A stretch of 64,000 nt of DNA. Source: Bacteroidota bacterium (GTDB lineage Bacteria; Bacteroidota; Bacteroidia; Bacteroidales; JACABE01). Every line of letters starts with the position of its first letter. Position 1 is the first letter of the stretch. Positions 1-8,551 of this stretch are shown in pieces. Below the pieces are notes generated by a model. That model did no database searches, was not told the DNA's origin, and saw only the letters and a program-made list of their open reading frames with translations. The stretch lies in the NCBI GenBank assembly GCA_013377005.1, contig JACABE010000007.1, forward strand, positions 1-64,000, written 5' to 3'. The position numbers and the translations under genes are program-made.

Positions 1-209
1 ATTTCCAGATAGGCAATGCCGATAAGTACGATATCAACCTGCAAATATACAACCGATGGGGCACGCTTATTTACCAAACCGCCCACTACACCAACGATTA
101 CAATTGCCATGGCTGTGCCGATGGTGTGTACTATTACCTGCTCACCGCCAAAAGCCTCAGAAGCGGAAAATCAAAAGACTACAAAGGAAGCCTTACGGTG
201 TTTAATTAA
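1..209 (+). CDS. Partial gliding-motility / T9SS C-terminal domain protein (3' end only)
   Basis: Only the last 69 codons are present, read from base 3 to the TAA at 207-209; the gene enters from the left edge. The fragment contains the pattern LQIYNRWGTLIYQT, then a DG.YYYLLTAK segment, and ends in YKGSLTVFN. This is the usual form of the gliding-motility-associated C-terminal domain (CHU_C / TIGR04131, type B T9SS sorting signal). By family knowledge such proteins are large surface adhesins or enzymes exported by the type IX secretion system. The N-terminal function cannot be read here. Another open frame over the same bases (16-246) is a shadow, because only this frame gives a recognisable domain. 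Confidence 0.8.
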   Translation, partial: FQIGNADKYDINLQIYNRWGTLIYQTAHYTNDYNCHGCADGVYYYLLTAKSLRSGKSKDYKGSLTVFN

Positions 210-210
210 C

Positions 211-370
211 ACCTCTCCTAAATCCTCTCCAAAGGAGAGGACTTAAGCAACAAGAAATAAAGGAAATAACAAATTTGACTTTTTATACTCTTTAAATAAT
301 GAAACAAATGATACCATCTTACACTCAGACGAAAGCCTCCCCTTCGGGGAGCTTTGGTGGGGTGGCTTTA
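211..370. repeat. REP-like hairpin repeats, G/C-rich against an AT-rich background
   Basis: Two short palindromic units lie between the first gene and the TPR gene. The first is at 223-241: CCTCTCC, AAA, GGAGAGG, with an extra CCTCTCC copy at 212-218. The second is at 332-355: AAAGCCTCCCC, TTC, GGGGAGCTTT with one unpaired C, followed by GGTGGGGTGGCTTT up to 370. Similar C-run/G-run hairpins are scattered between genes in many Bacteroidota genomes. They may act as transcript ends or as dispersed repeats; the first lies directly after a stop codon. Confidence 0.55.
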
Positions 371-411
371 AAAACTCAAAATTCAATTCACAGCTATTCT
401 AAAAATTATTG

Positions 412-419
412 TAGTTTTG
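412..419 (+). promoter_or_regulatory. Bacteroidota -7 box for the TPR gene
   Basis: TAGTTTTG matches TAnnTTTG. A start of transcription near 425 would leave the ATG at 431 almost without a leader and the ATG at 446 with about 20 nt, which favours 446. No clear -33 element is visible. Confidence 0.4.
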
Positions 420-445
420 TATCATAATGTATGCACAATTGGGTG

Positions 446-1972
446 ATGGGTAAAAAACACTGCTATATTTTATTGTTTCTTTTGGCAATAGCCAATACAA
501 GTTTTGCTTATTTCGACTTTAGCGTTAACTGTCGCAAAGCCCACCAATACTTAATGAACCTGCGGCTTACCGAAGCGCAACAAATCATAGATGTTGAAAA
601 ACGCAGCAATCCATCAAACATCATACCCTATTATCTCGAAAATTATAAAGATTTTATTACAATACTTGTCAGTCAGGACAAAACAACTTTCGAGCGTTTG
701 TTGGAAAAAAGGTCTAAGGCGATTGATATGATCGAACACGACGACGCTTCCTCGCCTTATTACAATTATTGTTTGGCCGATGTTTATTTTCAATGGGCAG
801 TAGCAAGGCTTATTTTCATGAAAGACCTTGGCGATATGATAGATGGTATTAAAGCAGGAATGGAAATTAAAAAAGCCTACGAATTATTGGCAAGCAACCA
901 AACTAAATTTCCTGCCTTTACCCCTAATCTGAAGCTATTGGGCTTAATGCGTGCCATGATAGATGCAGTGCCCGATAGCTACAAATCTATTGTAAAAACA
1001 CTTGCATTTGATGGTAGCTTCGAACAAGGTATTTCAGAGTTGGTGCAGCTAACCGACAAAACCTTGACCGACAAAAACTATGATTATTTAAAATCGGAAG
1101 CATTGTTTATCTTAACTTTCGTCGAAATTAATCTGCAAGGCGATAAGCAGAAAGCAATGTTTCTAAAAAAATACTTTACCCACCCTATTTTCGTGGAGGA
1201 GTTTAAAACAAATGCCACCCTTCTATACGCAAAAGCCCGTTACGAAATGTTCTTCGGCAAAAATGACGATGCCATTGAAACACTCGAAAACTTTCCCCGT
1301 GGAAAAGAATATGCATACTTTGGCTTTGTTGACTTCTTAACAGGAAAAGTTAAGTTGAACCGATTGGATAAAGATGCGGTAATTTATTTTTTGAATTACA
1401 CGGTAAATTACAAAGGAGCGCATTACATAAAATCAGCCTACCAGCACATCGCATGGTTTTATCTATTGAATAATGATGTAGCAAAATATACCGACTATTC
1501 TAAAAAAGCAATAAAATTTGGCTCAGCACTTTCAGAAACAGACAAGCAAGCCGAGTATGAAGCTAAGAAAAACAGTTCGCCCAATATCAGGCTGCTTAAG
1601 GCAAGACTTTTGTGTGATGGAGGATATTACCAGCTAGCTGTTAAAGTCCTGGATGGAAACGACCAAGCTTTGCAATTAAAAACCAACAGAGATTCGTTGG
1701 AATATTTGTATCGCATGGCACGTATTTATCACGAATGGGATAAAGTTGACAATGCCATGCCATATTATGAAAATGTTTTGCGAAAAGGCAGCAACGAAGT
1801 CTGGTATTTTGCTACCAATGCAGCTTTGCAATTAGGATTAATCTATGAAAGTCGCAAACAAAACAATGCAGCACGCTTGTATTATAAACGTTGTTTAAGC
1901 CTGAATCCAAAAGAATACAAGAACAGCTTGCACACCAAAGCCAAAGCAGGTTTGAAAAGAATAGGAGGATAA
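446..1972 (+). CDS. Exported TPR-repeat protein
   Basis: 508 residues from the ATG at 446. An in-frame ATG at 431 lies too close to the probable promoter and gives a poorer signal peptide. The N-terminus (MGKKHCYILLFLLAIANTSFA) is a typical Sec signal peptide. The mature protein is helical, with tetratricopeptide-like pairs throughout and the clearest units in the last third (for example RMARIYHEWDKVDNAMPYYE and AALQLGLIYESRKQNNAARL). No enzymatic motif is visible. TPR proteins of this kind usually act as periplasmic or outer-membrane-associated scaffolds, but no partner can be named from the neighbours. The gene ends at a hairpin shared with the convergent glyQS gene. Confidence 0.75.
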   Translation: MGKKHCYILLFLLAIANTSFAYFDFSVNCRKAHQYLMNLRLTEAQQIIDVEKRSNPSNIIPYYLENYKDFITILVSQDKTTFERLLEKRSKAIDMIEHDDASSPYYNYCLADVYFQWAVARLIFMKDLGDMIDGIKAGMEIKKAYELLASNQTKFPAFTPNLKLLGLMRAMIDAVPDSYKSIVKTLAFDGSFEQGISELVQLTDKTLTDKNYDYLKSEALFILTFVEINLQGDKQKAMFLKKYFTHPIFVEEFKTNATLLYAKARYEMFFGKNDDAIETLENFPRGKEYAYFGFVDFLTGKVKLNRLDKDAVIYFLNYTVNYKGAHYIKSAYQHIAWFYLLNNDVAKYTDYSKKAIKFGSALSETDKQAEYEAKKNSSPNIRLLKARLLCDGGYYQLAVKVLDGNDQALQLKTNRDSLEYLYRMARIYHEWDKVDNAMPYYENVLRKGSNEVWYFATNAALQLGLIYESRKQNNAARLYYKRCLSLNPKEYKNSLHTKAKAGLKRIGG

Positions 1973-1988
1973 GGGGAATGATATAAAG

Positions 1989-2037
1989 CAACAAAGTTTG
2001 CAAAGCAAGAATCGTCTATGCTTTACAAACTTTGTTG
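1989..2037. terminator. Bidirectional hairpin between convergent genes
   Basis: CAACAAAGTTTG (1989-2000) pairs with CAAACTTTGTTG (2026-2037), and AAAGCA/TGCTTT pair inside it. It sits between the stops of the TPR gene and glyQS. There is no long U tract, so it may terminate weakly or mainly stabilise 3' ends. Confidence 0.55.
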
Positions 2038-2057
2038 TAGTATTAATTCTGATTATC

Positions 2058-3581
2058 TTATAAACTCTTTATCCTCGCTTGTACTACTTCCGTAATTTTA
2101 TCCATCGAAATTCTTTCCTGCTTCATGGTATCACGGTCGCGAATCGTAACCGTGTTGTTTTCCAATGTTTCGTTATCAATGGTAATACAATAAGGCGTTC
2201 CTATGGCATCCTGACGACGGTAACGACGACCAATGGAGTCTTTTTCTTCGTAAGAACACTGGAAGTTCAGCTTCAGTTGATCCATAATTTCACGCGCTTT
2301 CTCAGGCAAATTGTCTTTGGCAACCAAAGGTAACACCGCAACTTTATAAGGTGCTAATACAGGAGGCAGGTTCAACACTACGCGTTCAGAACCATCTTCC
2401 AGTTTTTCTTCGGTGTAAGCATGGCTCAACACTGCAAGAAAAGTACGATCGAGACCTACAGAAGTTTCTACTACATAAGGAATATAACTTTCGTTCAATT
2501 CAGGATCGAAATACTGTAATTTTTTGCCAGAATATTCCTGATGAGCCTTTAAATCGAAATCAGTACGCGAATGTATACCTTCTAATTCTTTAAAACCAAA
2601 AGGAAATTCAAATTCGATATCTGCAGCAGCATTGGCATAATGAGCCAGTTTGTCGTGATCGTGAAAACGATATTTCTTTTCAGGTATTCCTAAAGACAAA
2701 TGCCATTTGATGCGTTCCTGTTTCCAGTATTCAAACCATTGTAACTCTTCGCCCGGACGAACAAAGAACTGCATTTCCATTTGTTCAAATTCACGCATAC
2801 GGAAAATAAACTGACGTGCAACGATTTCGTTGCGGAATGCTTTTCCTATTTGTGCAATACCAAAAGGAATCTTCATCCTGCCCGACTTTTGCACATTCAG
2901 GAAGTTAACAAAAATCCCTTGTGCTGTTTCGGGACGAAGATATACCTGACCGGCATCTTCGCTAACAGAACCCATTTGAGTAGAAAACATCAGATTAAAC
3001 TGACGCACTTCCGTCCAGTTGCGACTACCCGAAATAGGACAAACAATGCCTAATTCTTCAATCAAAGCTTTTACATCCGCAAAATCTTCTTTTCCCAGCG
3101 CTGCATAAAATCTGCTATTGATAGCTTCAATCTTTTGCTGGTATTCCATTACCCTTGGATTGGTATTCAAATATTGTTGTTCGTCGAAAGTTTCACCAAA
3201 GCGTTTGGCAGCTTTCTCCACTTCTTTATTAATTTTATCCTGAATTTTGGCAACATGGTCTTCCACCAAAACATCAGCACGGTAACGTTTTTTTGAATCT
3301 TTGTTATCGATTAAAGGATCACTGAATGCATCCACATGTCCGCTTGCCTTCCATATAGTAGGATGCATAAAAATAGCACTGTCGATACCAACAATATTTT
3401 CATGATATTGTACCATTGCTTTCCACCAATAAGCTTTGATATTGTTTTTAAGTTCAACTCCATTCTGACCGTAATCATAAACGGCCGCCATACCGTCGTA
3501 TATTTCGCTCGACGGAAAAATAAACCCATACTCCTTGGAATGAGCTATTATCTTTTTAAAAATGTCTTCATTATTTGCCAT
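2058..3581 (-). CDS. glyQS: Glycine--tRNA ligase
   Basis: Cytoplasmic class II aminoacyl-tRNA synthetase of the single-chain (alpha2) type; it charges tRNA-Gly with glycine. It has 507 residues from the ATG at 3581, the usual length for the Bacteroidota enzyme. Visible landmarks include the N-terminal EDIFKKIIAHSKEYGFIFPSS, the motif 2 region with FRNEI and FRMREFEQMEMQFFV, the late catalytic segment VGLDRTFLAVL, and a C-terminal anticodon-binding domain (APYKVAVLPLVAKD, then GRRYRRQDAIGTPYCITID). An upstream ATG at 3596 is rejected because the -7 box TATTTTTG (3586-3593) overlaps it. The transcript probably starts at or next to the chosen ATG. Confidence 0.95.
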   Translation of the reverse strand: MANNEDIFKKIIAHSKEYGFIFPSSEIYDGMAAVYDYGQNGVELKNNIKAYWWKAMVQYHENIVGIDSAIFMHPTIWKASGHVDAFSDPLIDNKDSKKRYRADVLVEDHVAKIQDKINKEVEKAAKRFGETFDEQQYLNTNPRVMEYQQKIEAINSRFYAALGKEDFADVKALIEELGIVCPISGSRNWTEVRQFNLMFSTQMGSVSEDAGQVYLRPETAQGIFVNFLNVQKSGRMKIPFGIAQIGKAFRNEIVARQFIFRMREFEQMEMQFFVRPGEELQWFEYWKQERIKWHLSLGIPEKKYRFHDHDKLAHYANAAADIEFEFPFGFKELEGIHSRTDFDLKAHQEYSGKKLQYFDPELNESYIPYVVETSVGLDRTFLAVLSHAYTEEKLEDGSERVVLNLPPVLAPYKVAVLPLVAKDNLPEKAREIMDQLKLNFQCSYEEKDSIGRRYRRQDAIGTPYCITIDNETLENNTVTIRDRDTMKQERISMDKITEVVQARIKSL

Positions 3582-3585
3582 GTTG

Positions 3586-3593
3586 CAAAAATA
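3586..3593 (-). promoter_or_regulatory. -7 box of glyQS, four bases before the ATG
   Basis: On the minus strand TATTTTTG is followed by CAAC and then the ATG. This spacing predicts a leaderless or near-leaderless mRNA. Confidence 0.5.
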
Positions 3594-3818
3594 CAAAAAA
3601 ATCTTAATTTAATGGTTTTGGAGATATAGTGATGTAAGATTTATTAGAAGTTTTCTAAAAGCAATATACTTATTCTAATCATAGCACAGATTTATTTTCT
3701 TTGATGTAATTTCAATTGTACATTTTATCCTCCAAAGAAGATGCTGTTAGCATTTAAGACTATTTCAACACCTTCATCTCATTAACAATTTACCATTCTC
3801 AATTAAACAAAAAATTAC

Positions 3819-3826
3819 TACTTTTG
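3819..3826 (+). promoter_or_regulatory. -7 box of the DUF3109 gene, four bases before the ATG
   Basis: TACTTTTG is followed by TCCC and the ATG at 3831. This is the same four-base spacing seen at glyQS on the other side of this divergent region, and again predicts a leaderless mRNA. Confidence 0.5.
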
Positions 3827-3830
3827 TCCC

Positions 3831-4391
3831 ATGATTTCCTTAGACAATACTATTATTTCCGACGACCTTGAAGATGTTTGTTTTGTATGCGATATAAAAA
3901 AATGCAAAGGAGCTTGTTGTGTTGAAGGCGATGCCGGTGCACCATTAGATGCTGAAGAAATTAGCATACTAGAAAACGAAATAGAAGTAATTAAGCCTTA
4001 TATGACGGCTGAAGGCATTGCAGTTGTGGAGCAAACAGGCGTTTTTGTATTAGATGACTGGGGCAATATGGTTACTCCTTTGGTTAACCATCGCGAGTGC
4101 GTTTATGTATATTTTGAAAATGAAATTGCTCTCTGTGCCATCGAAAAAGCATGGGAACACAAAAAACTAAAATTCCAAAAGCCTATTTCCTGTCATTTAT
4201 ACCCTGTAAGAATTCATCATTACAATGATTTTGATGCTGTAAATTACCATCGTTGGCATATCTGCGAAAAAGCATTGGTTAACGGAAAAAGATTAAATAT
4301 TAAGGTATATGAATTTCTTAAACAGCCACTGATTCGTAAATATGGGCAAAAATGGTATAAAAATCTGGAAAACTGTTGGAAAAAACCTTAA
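3831..4391 (+). CDS. DUF3109 family cysteine-rich protein
   Basis: 186 residues with no signal peptide, so probably cytoplasmic. The N-terminal cysteine cluster (C17, C20, C25, C29, C30, in DVCFVCDIKKCKGACCVEGD) and the later PISCHLYPVRI and WHICEKA segments mark the DUF3109 family, common in Bacteroidota and related to the YkgJ-like zinc/iron-cluster proteins. The number and spacing of cysteines suggest a metal centre. The family's function is not established as far as I know. Its stop codon overlaps that of hemW on the opposite strand through one TTAA. Confidence 0.8.
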   Translation: MISLDNTIISDDLEDVCFVCDIKKCKGACCVEGDAGAPLDAEEISILENEIEVIKPYMTAEGIAVVEQTGVFVLDDWGNMVTPLVNHRECVYVYFENEIALCAIEKAWEHKKLKFQKPISCHLYPVRIHHYNDFDAVNYHRWHICEKALVNGKRLNIKVYEFLKQPLIRKYGQKWYKNLENCWKKP

Positions 4392-5524
4392 TCGGATGTT
4401 ATAAACAATTCAGAAGCAATTCCATCAGCAAAATATTTTCCTTGTTTTGTTAAGGTATAAATAGTCCCTTGTCTTTCAATCCAAGCTTTCTGAATAAATA
4501 ATTCTATTTGTTTCCTGAAATAATCATACATTTCTCTTCCATATTTACTAAGAATTTCAATTTCATCCACACCCCAAATAGTTCGCAAACCAGTAAGTAT
4601 ATACTCATCATACTGCTGAATAAGTGTTAGGCTTTCTATCTCAAAAGGAACAATATTCTTTTCTTCAACTGACTGAATATAATTAGTAATATTAGACACA
4701 TTCCATTGCCTTGATACAAGATTATAAGAATGAGCTGATGGTCCTAAACCCAAATATTTCTGCTGTTTCCAATAATTGCTATTATGTTGTGATATAAAGC
4801 CTTGTTTGCAAAAATTAGAAATTTCGTAATGAATAAAGTTGTTTTTGTATAAAACATCCATCAATATTTCAAACTGTTGTGAAGCTTTTTCCTCGTCAAT
4901 GGCTGGCATCTTTCCTTTTCTAATAAAAACATCAAGAGCTGTACCTGCTTCCACTGTCAGGCAATAGGCTGAAATATGCTGAATACCCAAATCAATCGCT
5001 GTTTGAATATTATCAATCCAAGCTTGGTTTGATAAAGTTGGAATTCCGTAGATTAAATCAATCGAAAGATTTGCAAATTGATGCCTTTGAGCTGTTTTTA
5101 TTGCTTCTATTGCCTGATTTGCCGAATGTGAACGATTTAAGTATTCAAGATCAGTATTATGAAATGATTGAATACCTAAACTTAAACGATTAATATCTGT
5201 TTCAGATAATTCAATTATTTTTTCTTGCGTTAAATCATCAGGATTTGCTTCTAAGGTAATTTCTGCTTTTCCGGAAATATTATAATGCTGATATAAATGC
5301 TGAATAATTTGTTCTATTTCAAACGTATTTAATTGTGTGGGTGTTCCCCCGCCAAAATATATGGTTGAAATAATTTCCTGATGTAAATAGGCTTTCTGTA
5401 ATTCGATTTCTTTTAACAATGACCTCACAAAAGCAGGTTTGCTTTTTTTGGATACAGACGAATAAAAATTACAATAATGACATTTTTGATGACAATACGG
5501 TATATGAATATAAATACCTGCCAT
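4388..5524 (-). CDS. hemW: Radical SAM protein HemW (heme chaperone, HemN-like)
   Basis: 378 residues. The radical SAM cluster motif is C11-x3-C15-x2-C18 (CHQKCHYC), followed by IYFGGGTPTQL and TLEANPDDL, both typical of the HemN/HemW family. The fourth cysteine of true oxygen-independent coproporphyrinogen oxidase (CxxxCxxCxC) is missing, and the protein is shorter than HemN. I therefore call it HemW, a heme-binding chaperone, rather than the oxidase. Its ATG overlaps the stop of the upstream histidine kinase (TAATG), so the two are probably translationally coupled. At its 3' end it shares TTAA with the DUF3109 gene. Confidence 0.9.
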   Translation of the reverse strand: MAGIYIHIPYCHQKCHYCNFYSSVSKKSKPAFVRSLLKEIELQKAYLHQEIISTIYFGGGTPTQLNTFEIEQIIQHLYQHYNISGKAEITLEANPDDLTQEKIIELSETDINRLSLGIQSFHNTDLEYLNRSHSANQAIEAIKTAQRHQFANLSIDLIYGIPTLSNQAWIDNIQTAIDLGIQHISAYCLTVEAGTALDVFIRKGKMPAIDEEKASQQFEILMDVLYKNNFIHYEISNFCKQGFISQHNSNYWKQQKYLGLGPSAHSYNLVSRQWNVSNITNYIQSVEEKNIVPFEIESLTLIQQYDEYILTGLRTIWGVDEIEILSKYGREMYDYFRKQIELFIQKAWIERQGTIYTLTKQGKYFADGIASELFITSD

Positions 5525-7029
5525 TATATTTTGTTTTTAAGCATAATACGGAAACAGGTTCCCTTATTAATTACAGACGATTTTACGAAGATTTTGCCGG
5601 AATGGTACTCTTTAATAATTCTTTTTGACAAAGATAAACCTAAACCCCAACCACGTTTTTTAGAGGTATAACCGGGATGAAAAACAGTTTTAAAATTTGA
5701 TTTGGAGATTCCTTTTCCTGTATCACTCACATCAATATACACAAACTTATCATCTTCAAACATTTCAATTTTTATTTCGCCTTCACCTCCCATGGCATCT
5801 ATTGCATTTCTACATAGATTCTCTATAACCCAATCGAACAAATGTTGATTGAGCGGAATGATGATTTCTTTATTTTCAGGAATATTTATGATGTATTTTA
5901 CCTTTTTAGGTGAACGGGTTATTAAATAAGAAATTCCTTTTTTAGTTACTTCTACAATATTTTCGTTAGTGAGTTCAGGTTCTGAACCAATTTTTGAAAA
6001 ACGTTTGGTGATAGTTTCAAGCCGATCAATATCTTTTTCAATTTCATCTGTCATCAAACGATCTATTCCATTCAATTTCAACATTTCAACCCAGGCAATT
6101 AATGAAGAAAGCGGAGTTCCCAATTGATGAGCCGTTTCTTTCGACATTCCCAGCCAAACCTGATTCTGCTCCGATCTTCTGGAAATACTGAACAAAAAAT
6201 AAGAAACAAGTAAAAATAAGCCTATTATAATAAACTGAATATATGGATAATATTTTAATTGGGTTAATAAAAAAGAGTTTTCGTAATAAATAAAATTTTT
6301 GCCCCTTCCTGCTACTTCTACTTCTATTGGCTGGTTTTCGAGAGACATTGCATGTAGCTCGTTTTGTAATGCAATTGTTTCTTTTAAATTTTTATTGATA
6401 TTTCCTGATGCAATTATTTTTTGCTTATTACTATCAACAACAATTACAGGAACAGATAATGAATTATCCACTACTTCTGAGAAGAATGAGTTGGTGAGAT
6501 CATTCAGCACCAATCTTAATTCAGTATATAGTTTCGATTCTTTATAAAATAAATAAATAGTAATATTATATTCGCTGTGCTTAATAGGTTCGAATTGTGA
6601 AAATTCTTTCAATAATTCGCCTTTTAAAACTTTTACGGTATCTTTGCTGAAATCTGTATTGCGTGAGTTTAGAATATTGTATTTGTCATCGGTAATAATG
6701 ACAGGTATATTAGAGTTTTCTGAAATTATATCTAAATAAAGTGAATAATCTTTTTCGGGATCGGGATTCATTAATTTTTTATAGGCTTCTGCCCATAATT
6801 CGCCTTTTTTGCGCTCTTCTTTTCTTATTTTTTCAAAAAAAACGTCGGTGTAGTTCACCAAATTGGCTTTTCTCTGAATGGCTTCTGCCCATATTTTTAC
6901 TTTATTGCGTTCGTCTTTGGCAATTTTTTTGACCAAAGTATTGGTGTATAACAGTGATATGCTTACTATTACCAAAGCAGATAAAAATAATATCCACTTC
7001 CATCGTTTTTTTCGTGCGTAAATATCCAA
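5524..7029 (-). CDS. Membrane sensor histidine kinase (orphan)
   Basis: 501 residues. One membrane segment lies at about 12-32, an extracytoplasmic region at 33-258 with two similar short segments (VPVIITDD-like at about 108 and VPVIVVDS at about 193) that may be degenerate PAS/Cache folds, and a second membrane segment at about 260-282. The H-box GMSKETAHQLGTPLSSL carries the phospho-acceptor His301. The ATPase domain shows the N box ENLCRNAIDA (N404/N408), G1 DTGKGI (436-441) and G2 GWGLGL (460-465), so the kinase looks catalytically complete. No response regulator lies next to it. It overlaps hemW by one base, which suggests co-expression, but a link to heme is only inference. Confidence 0.88.
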   Translation of the reverse strand: MDIYARKKRWKWILFLSALVIVSISLLYTNTLVKKIAKDERNKVKIWAEAIQRKANLVNYTDVFFEKIRKEERKKGELWAEAYKKLMNPDPEKDYSLYLDIISENSNIPVIITDDKYNILNSRNTDFSKDTVKVLKGELLKEFSQFEPIKHSEYNITIYLFYKESKLYTELRLVLNDLTNSFFSEVVDNSLSVPVIVVDSNKQKIIASGNINKNLKETIALQNELHAMSLENQPIEVEVAGRGKNFIYYENSFLLTQLKYYPYIQFIIIGLFLLVSYFLFSISRRSEQNQVWLGMSKETAHQLGTPLSSLIAWVEMLKLNGIDRLMTDEIEKDIDRLETITKRFSKIGSEPELTNENIVEVTKKGISYLITRSPKKVKYIINIPENKEIIIPLNQHLFDWVIENLCRNAIDAMGGEGEIKIEMFEDDKFVYIDVSDTGKGISKSNFKTVFHPGYTSKKRGWGLGLSLSKRIIKEYHSGKIFVKSSVINKGTCFRIMLKNKI

Positions 7030-7285
7030 ATTGTAAATCTTTTATGGGTATAAAGATAGAAATAAAATAGATAACGTTGCTTTTTTTGAATTATTTTCTA
7101 CACTTCCTATTTGTATAAATCCGTTTTCTAATAGTTTTTATCTATGGGATAAGCTGAATAATATTGATAAGAAAGAGCTTGCTAACCGATTGATGAAATA
7201 AACTTTGCAATTTAAATACCAAAAATAGCCATAATGTATTATACTTTTGTTGTTTGAAAGTGCTAAACAAGCTATTCTGCTTAGT

Positions 7286-8533
7286 TTATTTCAATTTTTC
7301 CTCTAACTCCTTTATAAAACGTTCTAGATCATTTTCTTCATCTAAACATATAGTTTTTAATGTTTTTTGATCGGGCGAAATCAAAATGTATCTTGGAAAA
7401 GATGAAACATCGAAATATTTTTCGAATCCGGCGGGTGCTTTACAAGCCGTATATTTCATTTCCCGCTTTTGAACAACATCTTTTATTTCCTGAATCTTTT
7501 TATCAATCGGGTTGATACCCAATACGATTAAGTTTTTGTCTCTAAACTTTTCATAGATAGCATTTACTTTTGAAATACCACGCATACAAGGAGGACAATT
7601 GGTAAACCAAAAATCTAATAAGATGTATTTTCCTTTAAAATCATTCAACCTCAACGAATCGCCATTGATTTCTAATAACGGGATTGAAAATCTTTTAGAA
7701 AAATCAATAGGATTTGTTTTCTGATTCAACTCATTTCTTTTATTTCTATTTTTCTTTTTATAATCTTCAAAATTATCGTAATCGCCCAAGGTAGAAAGTG
7801 TAAATGTACTTTTATAGGTGGCAATAAGCTTTTTGATATTATCATTTGTAGAAGCAAGAATTGCTATTTTGTCAAAAGCATAGTTGATACTTATCGGATT
7901 ATTTCCCATTACTTTTGAAGTGTCCATTTTCATATACAGCGACTTAAAGCAATAAGTTATTGTATCAATAACAGCGTTATATGTGCAGGGTTTGGCAAGT
8001 ATTTCTGTCATTTTTATTTCATAGCCCATACTCATCAATCGCCCCATTGGCATGCCTTTATATGACAAGCCAATACAGTTAGCTTCATTAGTAGAAAAGT
8101 CTTTTACTTTGGAACTTATAAAACTCGGTTGATATAAACTTGACATCAAAATTGGCTCTAAAACCTCAGTTAGTATTTCTGCATCAAAATATAATAAAAG
8201 AGAATCTTTGCTGATATCTGATGCATAGTATTTATCGACTATTTTATCAAACAAAAAAGCTGAATCCCCTATTTTGTAATAAGAATATCCAAAATCGGAA
8301 AAATCAACATAGAGCTCCTTTGCACCTCCCAATTTTTTGCCAGAATAAAAAACCAATACCTGATAACTAGATGAATCTTCATCAAATTTACTTCGTTGGC
8401 TAATGGTAATTTTAAACATGGCGGTAGTATCTGCAAATAGTGGTTTTCTCATCAGCTTTTTTACCCAAGGATTTTCGGGTTTGCAAGAAAAACTAATGAT
8501 TAGAAGGAATAGAAATAGGAAGTCTTTTTTCAT
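7286..8533 (-). CDS. Exported TlpA-like thioredoxin-fold protein with a large N-terminal domain
   Basis: 415 residues. The N-terminus has a hydrophobic signal ending in ISFSC (Cys17), a possible though not canonical lipobox. Residues up to about 270 are of unknown fold. The C-terminal 140 residues form a thioredoxin-like domain of the TlpA/AhpC-TSA type, with LNDFKGKYILLDFWFTNCPPC and active site CPPC. Such proteins reduce or oxidise disulfides in the periplasm; in Bacteroidota the N-terminal extension is often annotated DUF4369-like, which I cannot confirm. It is the last gene of a four-gene operon, 18 nt after the preceding thioredoxin-like lipoprotein. Confidence 0.82.
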   Translation of the reverse strand: MKKDFLFLFLLIISFSCKPENPWVKKLMRKPLFADTTAMFKITISQRSKFDEDSSSYQVLVFYSGKKLGGAKELYVDFSDFGYSYYKIGDSAFLFDKIVDKYYASDISKDSLLLYFDAEILTEVLEPILMSSLYQPSFISSKVKDFSTNEANCIGLSYKGMPMGRLMSMGYEIKMTEILAKPCTYNAVIDTITYCFKSLYMKMDTSKVMGNNPISINYAFDKIAILASTNDNIKKLIATYKSTFTLSTLGDYDNFEDYKKKNRNKRNELNQKTNPIDFSKRFSIPLLEINGDSLRLNDFKGKYILLDFWFTNCPPCMRGISKVNAIYEKFRDKNLIVLGINPIDKKIQEIKDVVQKREMKYTACKAPAGFEKYFDVSSFPRYILISPDQKTLKTICLDEENDLERFIKELEEKLK

Positions 8534-8551
8534 TTTAAATATTATCTTTTT

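Noticed and set aside
16..246. A 76-codon open frame at the left edge
   Set aside because: A different frame over the same bases gives a recognisable gliding-motility C-terminal domain ending at 209, so this one is a shadow.
4388..5524. Oxygen-independent coproporphyrinogen oxidase HemN
   Set aside because: The fourth cysteine of the CxxxCxxCxC motif is missing and the length fits HemW.
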